Assembly: GCF_035830635.1 (NCBI RefSeq) | Contig: NZ_JAYMFI010000001.1 | Location: forward strand, 1-64,000 | DNA length: 64,000 nt | Reading direction: 5' to 3' | From: Adlercreutzia shanghongiae | GTDB taxonomy: Bacteria > Actinomycetota > Coriobacteriia > Coriobacteriales > Eggerthellaceae | Shown: one piece after another, positions 42,950-52,264 of the stretch | Numbering within the stretch: position 1 is the first letter of the stretch | How the letters are laid out: every line of letters begins with the position of its first letter | The notes under the pieces: generated by a model | What the model saw: only the letters and a program-made list of their open reading frames with translations | Told to the model about the DNA's origin: nothing | Databases searched by the model: none | Program-made: the position numbers and the translations under genes

Positions 42950-43727
42950 CCGCTACATCCAAGCTATGAAAGACATTGAAGCTCCCCCCGATTTGGCCGA
43001 TCGCACTATTTCCTTAATCCTGGAGAACGATCCAGAAAAGCACGTCGCCCCAAAGGGAGGCCACAACGCCTCACGTGCGAGATCCACCTTTCGAGTCAAG
43101 ATGCATTTCGCTGCGAAAATTGCCGCTTGTCTCCTGCTCACGGTTTGCGTGCTCGGGTCAGTTCTCGCCATTCCCTCCCTCCCCACGATTGCCGACGCCT
43201 TTGCGCCAAAGCATAGCGCCGAGCACCTCCGCCTTACGAGCGGCCCCATTTACCAGGTTGACGAAGATATCATCCTCGCTCTTCATGCCCACCTCAATCT
43301 TCCTTCGTCATCGGAAGGCATGGGCAAACGAATTCTTTCCTTCGATAGTCCGTCGATTGAGCTTGCCCTTCCGTCCCTCAAAGCCGATGTGCCCTACTAC
43401 CAAGATGCATCCAGGCATCTTACGATTCGCAACCCCTCGTCAAGCATCGATTTCATTATCCTCATCCGTCTTTCGTCCCTCGATGAAGCTACTTACCGAG
43501 ATATGATCGAGACAGACTATGAAAGAGACAGTTACCGAATATACAAGGAGATGGAGCTCACAGTCGACCAACTCGAAACCGCCTCTCTTACCGTAGAAGA
43601 GGCCGGCGCATCTTCAAAGTGTTATGCGCTCGACATCGATCAGCTGAAGGGGCAATGGGATTTTTCGTCAAGCCTCTTTCACGGCGGTCCCTTAACCATC
43701 AATCTTGTACCCTGCGCAACCAATTGA
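42939..43727 (+). CDS. Probable anti-sigma factor, single-pass membrane protein
   Basis: A 262-residue protein with a cytoplasmic N-terminus of about 55 residues, one membrane helix (FAAKIAACLLLTVCVLGSVL, about 57-76) and an extracellular part of about 180 residues without a recognisable domain. It overlaps the sigma gene by 11 bases, the usual arrangement for a sigma/anti-sigma pair. No zinc-binding HxxxCxxC motif is seen, so it is not a standard ZAS anti-sigma. The ATG at 42939 follows GGGAGAGG; 42927 is an alternative. Confidence 0.68.
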   Translation: MNISRYIQAMKDIEAPPDLADRTISLILENDPEKHVAPKGGHNASRARSTFRVKMHFAAKIAACLLLTVCVLGSVLAIPSLPTIADAFAPKHSAEHLRLTSGPIYQVDEDIILALHAHLNLPSSSEGMGKRILSFDSPSIELALPSLKADVPYYQDASRHLTIRNPSSSIDFIILIRLSSLDEATYRDMIETDYERDSYRIYKEMELTVDQLETASLTVEEAGASSKCYALDIDQLKGQWDFSSSLFHGGPLTINLVPCATN

Positions 43728-43836
43728 CCCTAAGGGTCAAGAGCCGCCCCTGCAAACCCTGCACCCTTTGGAGAATGTTGACATCCAATGGGGCAGCAGT
43801 ATCGGGGGTTCCGAAGGGCCGATACCGCGGGCGACC

Positions 43837-44610
43837 CTAGACCGGCCGCTCGTGGCCCTCCTCGGTGGTGAGGATCAAAGGCCCGTCTTCGGTGATAGCC
43901 ACGGTCTTCTCGAAGTGCACCGAGGGCTTGCCGTCACGGGTGCGCACGAGCCAGCCGTCGGAGCCCACCTTCACCTTGCGGGAGCCCATGTTTACCATAG
44001 GCTCGATGGCAAGCACCATGCCCGGCAAAAGCTTCAGACCCGTGCGGCGACGCCCGAAGTTCGGCACGTTGGGGTCCTCATGCATGGCGCGACCGATGCC
44101 GTGGCCCACGTAGTCGCGCACCACCGAGTAGCCCGCTGCCTCGGCCAGAGACTGCACGGCGTGCCCGATGTCGCCGAGGCGCTTGGAGGCCCGGGCGTTG
44201 TCGAGCCCCTCCCACATGCAGCGCTCCCCTACCTCCAAAAGCCGCTGCACTTCGGGAGCAACCGCGCCCACGGGATAAGTCCAGGCATTGTCGCCCACCC
44301 ATCCGTCCACGATGGCGCCCGTATCGATGGAAATGATGTCCCCCTCGCGCAGCACGAGCCGCTTCGAGGGAATCCCGTGCACGACCGCCTCGTTCACCGA
44401 GGCGCAGATAGTGCCGGGGAAGCCGCCATAGCCCTTGAAGGCGGGAATGCCGCCCTCGGAGCGGATGGTCTTCTCCGCGATGGCATCAAGCTCTGCTGTG
44501 GTGATGCCCGGCTCCACGGCCTCGCCGACGCGTCGCAAGGCCAAGGCCGACACGCGCCCGGCCTCCCTCATCGCCTCGATCTGCGCCGGGGACTTCAACT
44601 TCACTGCCAT
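43837..44610 (-). CDS. map: Type I methionine aminopeptidase
   Basis: A 257-residue dimetal enzyme removing N-terminal Met. Ligands are seen in ISIDTGAIVDGWVGDNAWT (two Asp), VGHGIGRAMHE (His), LAIEPMV (Glu) and the C-terminal TEDGPLILTTEE (Glu). KLKSPAQIEAMREAGR opens the protein. The ATG at 44610 matches the family start; the longer frame to 44700 overlaps the end of murJ and is Arg-rich. Confidence 0.95.
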   Translation of the reverse strand: MAVKLKSPAQIEAMREAGRVSALALRRVGEAVEPGITTAELDAIAEKTIRSEGGIPAFKGYGGFPGTICASVNEAVVHGIPSKRLVLREGDIISIDTGAIVDGWVGDNAWTYPVGAVAPEVQRLLEVGERCMWEGLDNARASKRLGDIGHAVQSLAEAAGYSVVRDYVGHGIGRAMHEDPNVPNFGRRRTGLKLLPGMVLAIEPMVNMGSRKVKVGSDGWLVRTRDGKPSVHFEKTVAITEDGPLILTTEEGHERPV

Positions 44611-44699
44611 GAAACCACGCTTTCTCAATTCATCTTCGCCGCCGCACGACCGCCTCGTCGCGTCCATTCCTCGGCGCTCACGAGGCGCAGGGTACGGCA

Positions 44700-46736
44700 C
44701 TATCTCTTCAGCTTGCGAGCCACTTTCCTCACGGCGCCGGAAACAAACGAGGCCTCGGGCCAGTTGCCGCGCACAGCCGGACCGTACGTGACCACCAATG
44801 CCGCCAAGCCGCCGGCAAGCACATAGGCGAAGGCGCGCCCAACGCTGCCATCGAGAGGCCCCAGCCCGAGCGAGAGCGCCACGAGCACCCCGTAGCCGAC
44901 CACCGAGCCGGCGCCGCCCAAAGCGAGCGCCACAAAGAACGAGCGCAGCACCGCTCCCAGGCCCATAGGCCCGAAATGGCGCCGCAGGTACGCGAAGGCG
45001 ACAAGGTCGCCGATAACGTAGGACACGATGGTGCTCGCCGCCACGGCCTCAAGCGTCACGGGAAGCCCGTGCTGATAGCCCCACGCCGCGCCCAGCGTGA
45101 CCGCCACCTGGGCCGCTACGGCAACAAAGTTGATGATCGAGAAGACGCCCATGCGCCGAATCGAGCTGAATATCTTGTTCAGATAGGCGTTCACGCCATA
45201 AAACGGCAGCGCCACGGCCATAACAGCCAGATAGTTCGAAATCTGCCCGATGGCGTCGGCCGTGAAGGCGCCGATGTGGTACAGCGTCACCAGCGGCGTG
45301 GCGAACACCATAAGGTAGAGGGCCATGGGAACCATGAGGAAGAGAATCTGCCGCGTGCCATCGATGATGCCCGCGACGACGCCGCGCGTGTTGCCGTCGG
45401 CCTGCATGTCGGAAAGCTCGGTGAACAGCGTCGTGGTCACCGGCACCGCCAGAAACGAATACGGGAACGTGAACCACAGACGCGCGTAGGCGATGACCGA
45501 GGGGCCGTTGTCGGCGAAGCAGTACGAGGCGGCGTTTTGGGCCGATACCGTGGCGAACGAGCACACCGTGACGAACACCGCCGGCGCGCCCAAGCGCAGC
45601 GTATCGGCCAGGGCCGGATCGTGCAAGTTGATGCGCGGGCGCAGATGAATGCCCACCTTCTTCAAGGCGGGAATCTGGAAGGCCATCTGCACGAATACGC
45701 CAAGCGGGTTGCCGATGGCGATGGCGAGGAAGGCCAGGTTCTGGTCGGTCTGGGCAATGACGGCGTACAGAATGAACGACGCGATGACGATAATATTGTT
45801 GAATACCGGCGCGAAGGAGGACCAGAAGTACTCGCGATTCGCATTCAAAAGCCCCGAGACGATGGACGAGGCGCCGTAGAACACGATTTGAACAGCGAAG
45901 AACTGGAAGAAGAAGACCGCGAGCGCCATCTCGTCCTGGTTCGAGTAGAAGCTCTGAGTGTAGATGATCTGCCCCGAGAACACGACGCAGAGCACCGACA
46001 CGATGGCAAGCAGCGCCACGACGATGGTCAGCAGGTTCGATGCGTATTCGTTGCCGCGCTTGTCCCCCAGCTGCTTTTTCACCGAAAGGTACACCGGCAG
46101 AAACGCCGTGATGAGCATGCCGCCCATCACGAGCTCGTAGAGCATATTGGGCAAGTTGTTCGCCACCTGGTAAGAGCTGGACACGAAGGTGGAGCCCAGG
46201 GCAAAGGCCATGGCCCAGGTACGCGCGAAGCCGGTGATGCGCGAGATGATGACGCAGACGGAGATGAGGGCCGCCGAGGCTCCGACCGACTCGGCGGACA
46301 GCGCGCCGGCGTCGATGGGCTCTTCGGCGCCTGTCGCCTCGTCAGTTGCCTCGGCGACGATGAGCTCCTGCTGGCGGATTGACCGCTCGGCGGTGGCCGA
46401 GGGAATGGTTCTATCGAGGCCGGCATGAGAGCCGACCACGGGGATGAGCCCCGTGGAGCCAGGGTCAACCGGAGGGTTCAGCAGCGTTTTGTCCACGCCA
46501 CGGTGAAGACCGCGGGCCGCACGGCGCGCCTCGCGATTCGCGCGCGGATTATTGCGCGGCACCGCGGGCAAAAAAGCGGCGTCCTCCCTCTCGCACATCG
46601 GCTCCACCGCAACAGGGCCGGAGCCGCCGGACGCGCGCCGCCCATGCCGGCCGAGCCTTTCGGGCGCGCTATCGCCCGCCGCCGGCGCGGGCGGATTCGG
46701 GCGAATATGGCGGGCTCGTTGGAGCTTGTCGGGCAT
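44700..46736 (-). CDS. murJ: Lipid II flippase MurJ with a long N-terminal extension
   Basis: A 678-residue protein. The MurJ/MviN core starts near residue 152 (SVGASAALISVCVIISRITGFARTW, in parts) and has about 14 membrane spans, with LPNMLYELVMGGMLITAFLPV and PVTTTLFTELSDMQADGN as clear family blocks. Residues 1-150 are a disordered, Arg/Pro/Ala-rich cytoplasmic region not seen in most MurJ proteins. The ATG at 46736 is chosen because the frame further upstream lies antisense to nadK. It flips lipid II for wall synthesis but lies outside the dcw cluster. Confidence 0.92.
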   Translation of the reverse strand: MPDKLQRARHIRPNPPAPAAGDSAPERLGRHGRRASGGSGPVAVEPMCEREDAAFLPAVPRNNPRANREARRAARGLHRGVDKTLLNPPVDPGSTGLIPVVGSHAGLDRTIPSATAERSIRQQELIVAEATDEATGAEEPIDAGALSAESVGASAALISVCVIISRITGFARTWAMAFALGSTFVSSSYQVANNLPNMLYELVMGGMLITAFLPVYLSVKKQLGDKRGNEYASNLLTIVVALLAIVSVLCVVFSGQIIYTQSFYSNQDEMALAVFFFQFFAVQIVFYGASSIVSGLLNANREYFWSSFAPVFNNIIVIASFILYAVIAQTDQNLAFLAIAIGNPLGVFVQMAFQIPALKKVGIHLRPRINLHDPALADTLRLGAPAVFVTVCSFATVSAQNAASYCFADNGPSVIAYARLWFTFPYSFLAVPVTTTLFTELSDMQADGNTRGVVAGIIDGTRQILFLMVPMALYLMVFATPLVTLYHIGAFTADAIGQISNYLAVMAVALPFYGVNAYLNKIFSSIRRMGVFSIINFVAVAAQVAVTLGAAWGYQHGLPVTLEAVAASTIVSYVIGDLVAFAYLRRHFGPMGLGAVLRSFFVALALGGAGSVVGYGVLVALSLGLGPLDGSVGRAFAYVLAGGLAALVVTYGPAVRGNWPEASFVSGAVRKVARKLKR

Positions 46737-46748
46737 GGTCGGACTCTT

Positions 46749-46802
46749 CAGAGTTGAGGGGTATAATTTACCTATCTTAGCAAAAGCGGAAAGTAGTCCC
46801 CC
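46749..46802 (+). promoter_or_regulatory. nadK promoter region between murJ and nadK
   Basis: A perfect TATAAT occurs at about 46763 with no good -35 at 17 bases. The region is divergent between murJ and nadK, only 66 bases long, and must carry both promoters. Confidence 0.4.
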
Positions 46803-47777
46803 ATGCACATACTTGTCGTACGCAATAACTCCAACCCCCAGGCCATCGACGCCTCGCTGCTTCTGACCACCTACCTCACCAGCCAGGGAGTCGACGTGCT
46901 GCTCGCCGACTCCTCGTCGCTGGGAACCGACCAGGGACGCGAAGAGGTGCGCCGGCAGCTCTCTGTCCCTCCCGACATGGCGGTCGTGCTCGGCGGCGAT
47001 GGCACCGTGCTCCATACGGTCCATTTGCTGCGGGACAAGCAGGCACCCATTCTTCCCATCAACTTCGGGCGCTTAGGATTTCTCGCCAACGCCGACGAAG
47101 GCGGGCTCGTTTCCCTGGTGGCCGAGGGATTGGCCGGCGATCTGCATGTCGAGTGCCGCAGCGTCCTCTCCATCGAGGTCGTTTGCGAGGGAGAACGCGA
47201 TCCTTACGGCGACGACGAGGAACGCAACGCCTACGACGCGCGCGTGGGCGACAGCGCCTCTGAGGGGGTTCAGGGCGCTCCTTTGGACAAGTTCGGCGTG
47301 AACGGGCGCGGACTCGCGGGCGCCCGGCAGTTCTTCGCCCTGAACGAGGCCGCTATCACCCGCGGTGCCTTGGGGCGCATTATCGAGCTGACCCTGGGCG
47401 TTTCGGGCGTCAACGTGGCCCGCATGCGCGGTGACGGCCTCGTGGTGTCCACCGCCACCGGCTCGACGGCCTACGCGCTTTCCGCCGGAGGCCCTCTCGT
47501 GTCCCCAGGGTTCAAGGGGCTCATCGCAGTGCCCCTCGCACCCCACACCCTGCGTTCGCGCGCCGTAGTCACCGACAGCAGCGACATCATCGAGGTGTCG
47601 CTTGAGGACACGGACTCCTTCCGCGAGGCAACCTTGTTCGTCGATGGCGACATCGTCCCCTTCAAGCGGCCCCTGCGCAAGCTGTATCTCAAGCGCGCCC
47701 CCTTCGATGTCACCCTCCTGCGCGCCGATGGCGCCTCGTTCTACGAGCGCATCTCCAAGGACTTCTTCGACGACTAA
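46803..47777 (+). CDS. nadK: NAD kinase
   Basis: A 324-residue ATP-dependent NAD kinase making NADP. VVLGGDGTVLHTVH (about 61-74), INFGRLGFLAN (86-96), ALNEAAITRG and DGLVVSTATGSTAYALSAGGP (in parts) are the family motifs. Residues about 129-176 form an acidic, Gly-rich insertion between the two conserved blocks that most NAD kinases lack. A purine-rich GGAAAG stretch lies about 15 bases before the ATG. Divergent from murJ. Confidence 0.94.
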   Translation: MHILVVRNNSNPQAIDASLLLTTYLTSQGVDVLLADSSSLGTDQGREEVRRQLSVPPDMAVVLGGDGTVLHTVHLLRDKQAPILPINFGRLGFLANADEGGLVSLVAEGLAGDLHVECRSVLSIEVVCEGERDPYGDDEERNAYDARVGDSASEGVQGAPLDKFGVNGRGLAGARQFFALNEAAITRGALGRIIELTLGVSGVNVARMRGDGLVVSTATGSTAYALSAGGPLVSPGFKGLIAVPLAPHTLRSRAVVTDSSDIIEVSLEDTDSFREATLFVDGDIVPFKRPLRKLYLKRAPFDVTLLRADGASFYERISKDFFDD

Positions 47778-47805
47778 CGCCGCCCAACAAACGCCCCTCA
47801 CGAGC

Positions 47806-47842
47806 GAAAACAAAAAACGGGCCCCGCAGCGCGGGGCCCGTT
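47806..47842 (-). terminator. Terminator of the rplK-rplA transcript
   Basis: An 11-base-pair stem (AACGGGCCCCG/CGGGGCCCGTT, 47816-47842) is followed on the minus strand by a TTTTTTGTTTT tract. It may also slow nadK transcription arriving from the other side. Confidence 0.9.
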
Positions 47843-47865
47843 CTCTTCGATAGAGAAGCGTCGAT

Positions 47866-48576
47866 TTACTCGGCAGCCTCGGTGTAGGCGCGGGTCACCG
47901 TAGAATCCACGGCCACGCCGGGAGTCATGGTGCCGGAAACTGTGACGGACTTGACGTACTTGCCCTTGGCCGCAGCCGGCTTCATGCGCAGGATCTCGTC
48001 ATAGACAGCGCCGTAGTTCTCGGCGAGCTGCTCGGGGGTGAAGCTCACCTTGCCGAGGATGACGTGCGCGATGCCGTAACGGTCGGCGCGGTACTCCACG
48101 CGGCCGCCCTTCAGCTCATTGATGGCCTTGACCACGTCGTTAGTGACGGTGCCCAGCTTCGGGTTCGGCATGAGGCCGCGGGGGCCGAGGATCTTGCCGA
48201 GACGGCCGACCTTGCCCATCTGATCGGGCGTGGCCACAGCGGCATCGAAGTTGAACTCGCCGGCCTGGATCCGCTGCATGAGCTCGTCGGTGCCCACGAT
48301 GTCGGCACCGGCCTCCTCGGCAGCACGCGCCGCCTCGCCCTCGGCGAAGACAGCCACGCGGACGGTCTTGCCGGAGCCGTTGGGCAGGCTCACGGTGCCG
48401 CGCAGCTGCTGGTCGGCCTGACGGGTGTCGATGCCCAGGCGGAAGTCGCCCGTCACCGTCTCGTCGAAGTTGGCCGTAGAGATCTCCTTCAGCAGCTTCA
48501 TGGCCTCAAGAGGACGCAGGGCCTCGGCCGGAATCTGCTTCTCGGCCTCGGCGTACTTCTTTCCGTGCTTAGTCAT
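47866..48576 (-). CDS. rplA: 50S ribosomal protein L1
   Basis: A 236-residue protein of the L1 stalk. TKHGKKYAEAEKQI starts the protein, and GTVSLPNGSGKTVRVAVFA, GRLGKILGPRGLMPNPKLGT and KGGRVEYRADRYGIAHVILGK are the conserved blocks (in parts). The ATG at 48576 follows AAAGGAAG. It is the last gene of the tuf-secE-nusG-rplK-rplA series; rplJ and rplL do not follow here, as the next gene is nadK in the opposite direction. Confidence 0.97.
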   Translation of the reverse strand: MTKHGKKYAEAEKQIPAEALRPLEAMKLLKEISTANFDETVTGDFRLGIDTRQADQQLRGTVSLPNGSGKTVRVAVFAEGEAARAAEEAGADIVGTDELMQRIQAGEFNFDAAVATPDQMGKVGRLGKILGPRGLMPNPKLGTVTNDVVKAINELKGGRVEYRADRYGIAHVILGKVSFTPEQLAENYGAVYDEILRMKPAAAKGKYVKSVTVSGTMTPGVAVDSTVTRAYTEAAE

Positions 48577-48640
48577 TGAACTTCCTTTCGTGGTAATGGC
48601 GGGCGCTTCCAGCCCTTCCACTGTCGTTTAATCAGTCGAA

Positions 48641-49138
48641 CTAGTCGACGGCCTTGCCCTGAAGCATAGCGGCAACCTTGCGGCTGGGCACGTACTTCTT
48701 CTTCATCTCGCGGCCCTCGATGCGCACGCCCATGGAGCGAGCGGTGCCGGCCACAATCTCCATGGCGGCCTCGATGGTGTTCGCGTTCAGGTCGGGCATC
48801 TTGATCTCGGCGATCTCGCGAAGCTGATCTTCGGTCAGCGTGCCGGCCACCTGAATCTGGGGGATGGCGGCGCCGCTCTTGATGCCGAGCTTCTCCTTGA
48901 TGAGCACGGCCGCGGGAGGGGTCTTGCACACGAAGGTGAAGGACTTGTCCTCGTAGACCGTGATCTCGACCGGGATGATGGTGCCGGCCTGGTCCTGCGT
49001 CTGAGCGTTGAACGCCTGGCAGAACTGCATGATGTTGACGCCCTGGGCGCCGAGGGCCGGGCCAACCGGAGGAGCCGGGTTGGCAGCACCGGCGGGGATT
49101 TGCAGCTTTACAAATCCAGTGACTTTCTTGTCAGCCAT
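48641..49138 (-). CDS. rplK: 50S ribosomal protein L11
   Basis: A 165-residue L11. The thiostrepton-binding N-terminal domain reads KLQIPAGAANPAPPVGPALG and GVNIMQFCQAFN, and the C-terminal rRNA-binding domain ends ARSMGVRIEG near residue 144. The last 21 residues, with KKKYVPSRKVAAMLQ, extend beyond the usual 141-residue length. GAAAGG precedes the ATG. Confidence 0.96.
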   Translation of the reverse strand: MADKKVTGFVKLQIPAGAANPAPPVGPALGAQGVNIMQFCQAFNAQTQDQAGTIIPVEITVYEDKSFTFVCKTPPAAVLIKEKLGIKSGAAIPQIQVAGTLTEDQLREIAEIKMPDLNANTIEAAMEIVAGTARSMGVRIEGREMKKKYVPSRKVAAMLQGKAVD

Positions 49139-49252
49139 CTGTGACTACCTTTCAGATGTATCGACGTTTACTTCTCTATCACTCAAAACTCGCTGGTCGT
49201 GAGAAGCCCCGGTCCACGCGGGCACGCCCAGCAAGTCAAAGTGCTTGCAAAA

Positions 49253-49783
49253 TTAGATCTTGGCCACCTGGTCGAAGGAAAGCTCGACGGGGGTCTCGCG
49301 GCCGAAGATGGAGACCATGACCTTGACCTTGCCCGCGTCGGGCATAACCTCGGAAACGGTGCCGTCGAACTCGGCGAGAGGACCGTGGGTCACCTTCACC
49401 GACTGGCCGACCTCGAGGTTCGTGGAGGTCTTCTTCGGAGCCTCGCGGCTCGTGCGCTTCATGATCTTGTTGTATTCCTCGCGGGTCAGCGCCTGGGGGT
49501 TGCCCTGGCTGCCCACGAAGCCCGTGACGCCGGGCGTGTTGCGAACGGCGGCCCAGCTGCGATCGTCCAGCTCCATGCGGACGAGCACGTAGCCCGGGAA
49601 CACCTTCTTCTCGCTCTCCACACGGCGGCCGCCCTCCTTAATCTCGGTGACCATCTCAGTGGGGATCTCGATGCCGAAGACGTTGTTCTCGAGGCCCATG
49701 GCCTCGATGCGCTGCTCGAGATTCGACTTCACCTTGTTCTCGTAGCCCGAGTAGGTGTGCAGCACGTACCATTTCTTAGCCAT
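49253..49783 (-). CDS. nusG: Transcription termination/antitermination protein NusG
   Basis: A 176-residue elongation factor. The NGN domain opens WYVLHTYSGYENKVKSNLE (in parts) and includes FPGYVLVRMELDD and NTPGVTGFVGS; the C-terminal KOW domain is VGQSVKVTHGPLAEFDGTVSEV. It starts three bases after the secE stop, the classical secE-nusG pair. Confidence 0.97.
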   Translation of the reverse strand: MAKKWYVLHTYSGYENKVKSNLEQRIEAMGLENNVFGIEIPTEMVTEIKEGGRRVESEKKVFPGYVLVRMELDDRSWAAVRNTPGVTGFVGSQGNPQALTREEYNKIMKRTSREAPKKTSTNLEVGQSVKVTHGPLAEFDGTVSEVMPDAGKVKVMVSIFGRETPVELSFDQVAKI

Positions 49784-49786
49784 CGA

Positions 49787-50191
49787 TTACGCCCCAATCC
49801 CGGAGATGAACACGAGCAACGGCGTGATAATCACGTTGTCCAGAAGAGCCACGAACACGCCGAAGAACAGCAGGGCCACCACGACCACGCCGCTCCAGCG
49901 GAGCACGTCGGTGCGCGTAGGCCACGTGACGCGCTTCATCTCGGACTTCACATCGCGGAAGAACTGGAAGCGCTTCTTCTTCGGCTTCTCCTCCTTCTTG
50001 GAGGATTTCGCGGTATCAGTGGAAGACGCAGACTTGTCCTCGGAGCCCTTCTTGAACAGGGAGCCCTTCTTCTCCTCGGTCGCCTCGGCGGCCACCGGAG
50101 CCGGGTTCTGCCCTTCGAGCTCACGCTCGGCCTTGCGCTGCTGACGAGCAGCGGAGGCCTTGGCTTTCTGTGTCTTTGATTTCTTTGCCAT
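49787..50191 (-). CDS. secE: Preprotein translocase subunit SecE
   Basis: A 134-residue tail-anchored subunit of SecYEG. The C-terminal 60 residues hold the family core (FRDVKSEMKRVTWPTRTDVL, in parts) and one membrane span (VVVVALLFFGVFVALLDNVII). The N-terminal 75 residues are a Lys/Glu/Ala-rich charged extension common in Actinobacteria. The ATG at 50191 is preferred; the longer frame reads through the upstream terminator. Confidence 0.95.
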   Translation of the reverse strand: MAKKSKTQKAKASAARQQRKAERELEGQNPAPVAAEATEEKKGSLFKKGSEDKSASSTDTAKSSKKEEKPKKKRFQFFRDVKSEMKRVTWPTRTDVLRWSGVVVVALLFFGVFVALLDNVIITPLLVFISGIGA

Positions 50192-50226
50192 GGGATTCCT
50201 TATGGAACATCTCTTGTCTAATCGCC

Positions 50227-50248
50227 AAAAAAGCAGCCCAGGGCTGCT
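50227..50248 (-). terminator. Terminator between tRNA-Trp and secE
   Basis: AGCAGC/GCTGCT with CCAGG between forms a hairpin followed on the minus strand by TTTTTTGGCG. It would partly separate the tRNA-Trp transcript from secE-nusG. Confidence 0.75.
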
Positions 50249-50261
50249 CACATAAACAAGC

Positions 50262-50338
50262 TGGCAGGCCAGGAGGGACTCGAACCCCCAACATGCGGTT
50301 TTGGAGACCGCCGCTCTACCAATTGGAGCTACTGGCCT
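50262..50338 (-). tRNA. tRNA-Trp (anticodon CCA)
   Basis: A 77-base cloverleaf with anticodon loop CTCCAAA, giving CCA for Trp. T loop GTTCGAGTCC and encoded 3' CCA. It lies between rpmG and secE, the position seen in Chlamydiae and many Actinobacteria. Confidence 0.95.
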
Positions 50339-50361
50339 ATGCCTGTTTCTTCCTTAACCTC

Positions 50362-50511
50362 TTATCGGGTCTCTTTGTGCACTGTGTGGGCGTTGCACCA
50401 CTTGCAGTACTTCTTGAGCTCGATGCGGTCAGGATTGTTCTGCTTGTTCTTCTTGGTCGTGTAGTTACGGCGCTTGCACTCGGTGCAGGCCAAAGTGACC
50501 AGAGTACGCAT
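50362..50511 (-). CDS. rpmG: 50S ribosomal protein L33
   Basis: A 49-residue protein, too short for many gene finders. It reads MRTLVTLACTECKRRNYTT at the start and ends AHTVHKETR. Four cysteines in two CxxC pairs (9/12 and 36/39) make it the zinc-binding C+ form. AAAGGAG precedes the ATG. It lies between tuf and tRNA-Trp. Confidence 0.95.
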   Translation of the reverse strand: MRTLVTLACTECKRRNYTTKKNKQNNPDRIELKKYCKWCNAHTVHKETR

Positions 50512-50549
50512 GAATTCTCCTTTTACCTATAAAACGAAATGCAGGATTG

Positions 50550-50555
50550 ATTATA
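50550..50555 (-). promoter_or_regulatory. -10 box ahead of rpmG
   Basis: A perfect TATAAT on the minus strand lies 39 bases before the rpmG ATG. It comes just after the hairpin that follows tuf; a -35 is not evident. Confidence 0.45.
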
Positions 50556-50572
50556 CACATGAAGCGCAGGGG

Positions 50573-50604
50573 GCGGGGCCTGCCTCGAAAAAGACAGGCC
50601 CCGC
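50573..50604 (-). terminator. Hairpin after tuf
   Basis: A perfect ten-base-pair stem (GCGGGGCCTG/CAGGCCCCGC) with a 12-base loop follows the tuf stop by about 25 bases. No T-tract follows, so it may be a partial terminator or processing site. Confidence 0.5.
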
Positions 50605-50629
50605 TTTGAAATCATTCAGTAAGGGATGC

Positions 50630-51832
<1,203 letters not shown>

Positions 51833-51912
51833 GTTTCATCCTCCTTCAAGGGTGATAGCGAAACGAATTGCAACAAAATAAACGCGCCCAGAAAGGACGC
51901 GGTAAATCTAAA

Positions 51913-51989
51913 TGGTAGCGGTGACTGGATTTGAACCAGTGACGCCACGGGTATGAACCGTGTGCTCTGACCAACTGAGCTACACCGCC
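51913..51989 (-). tRNA. tRNA-Met (anticodon CAT), elongator type
   Basis: A 77-base cloverleaf with loop TTCATAC (CAT). It lacks the initiator features (three GC pairs in the anticodon stem next to a mismatched acceptor end), so I read it as elongator Met. CCA encoded. It is 80 bases before tuf. Confidence 0.9.
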
Positions 51990-51992
51990 AAG

Positions 51993-52068
51993 TGGAGCCT
52001 GCGACCGGACTTGAACCGGTGACCTCTTCGTTACCAACGAAGTGCTCTACCGACTGAGCTACACAGGC
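51993..52068 (-). tRNA. tRNA-Thr (anticodon GGT)
   Basis: A 76-base cloverleaf with loop TTGGTAA (GGT). CCA encoded. Only three bases separate it from tRNA-Met. Confidence 0.95.
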
Positions 52069-52072
52069 GAAA

Positions 52073-52157
52073 TGGTGGGCGCGCTAGGATTCGAACCTAG
52101 GTAGGCATAACCAACGGGTTTACAGCCCGTCCCCTTTAACCACTCGGGCACACGCCC
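52073..52157 (-). tRNA. tRNA-Tyr (anticodon GTA)
   Basis: An 85-base type II tRNA with a long variable arm and loop CTGTAAA (GTA). CCA encoded. It is the first gene of the tRNA-tuf operon. Confidence 0.95.
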
Positions 52158-52235
52158 ATTTCGGCGCTTAATTCATGTGTACTTTTCAAGCTGCCACTCG
52201 CGCTTCCCGAATGCCCGGGAAAAGCGAGCGAATGA

Positions 52236-52264
52236 ATAATACGGTACGAGTCGGGTGGTGTCAA
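52236..52264 (-). promoter_or_regulatory. Strong promoter of the tRNA-tuf operon
   Basis: On the minus strand a perfect TTGACA (52259-52264) and TATTAT (52236-52241) are separated by exactly 17 bases, 79 bases before tRNA-Tyr. It is the best sigma-70 match in the window, as expected for stable RNA and tuf. Confidence 0.8.

Noticed and set aside
46737..47024. N-terminal extension of the murJ frame
   Set aside because: It overlaps nadK head-on and has no homology to MurJ; the ATG at 46736 is the first one outside nadK.
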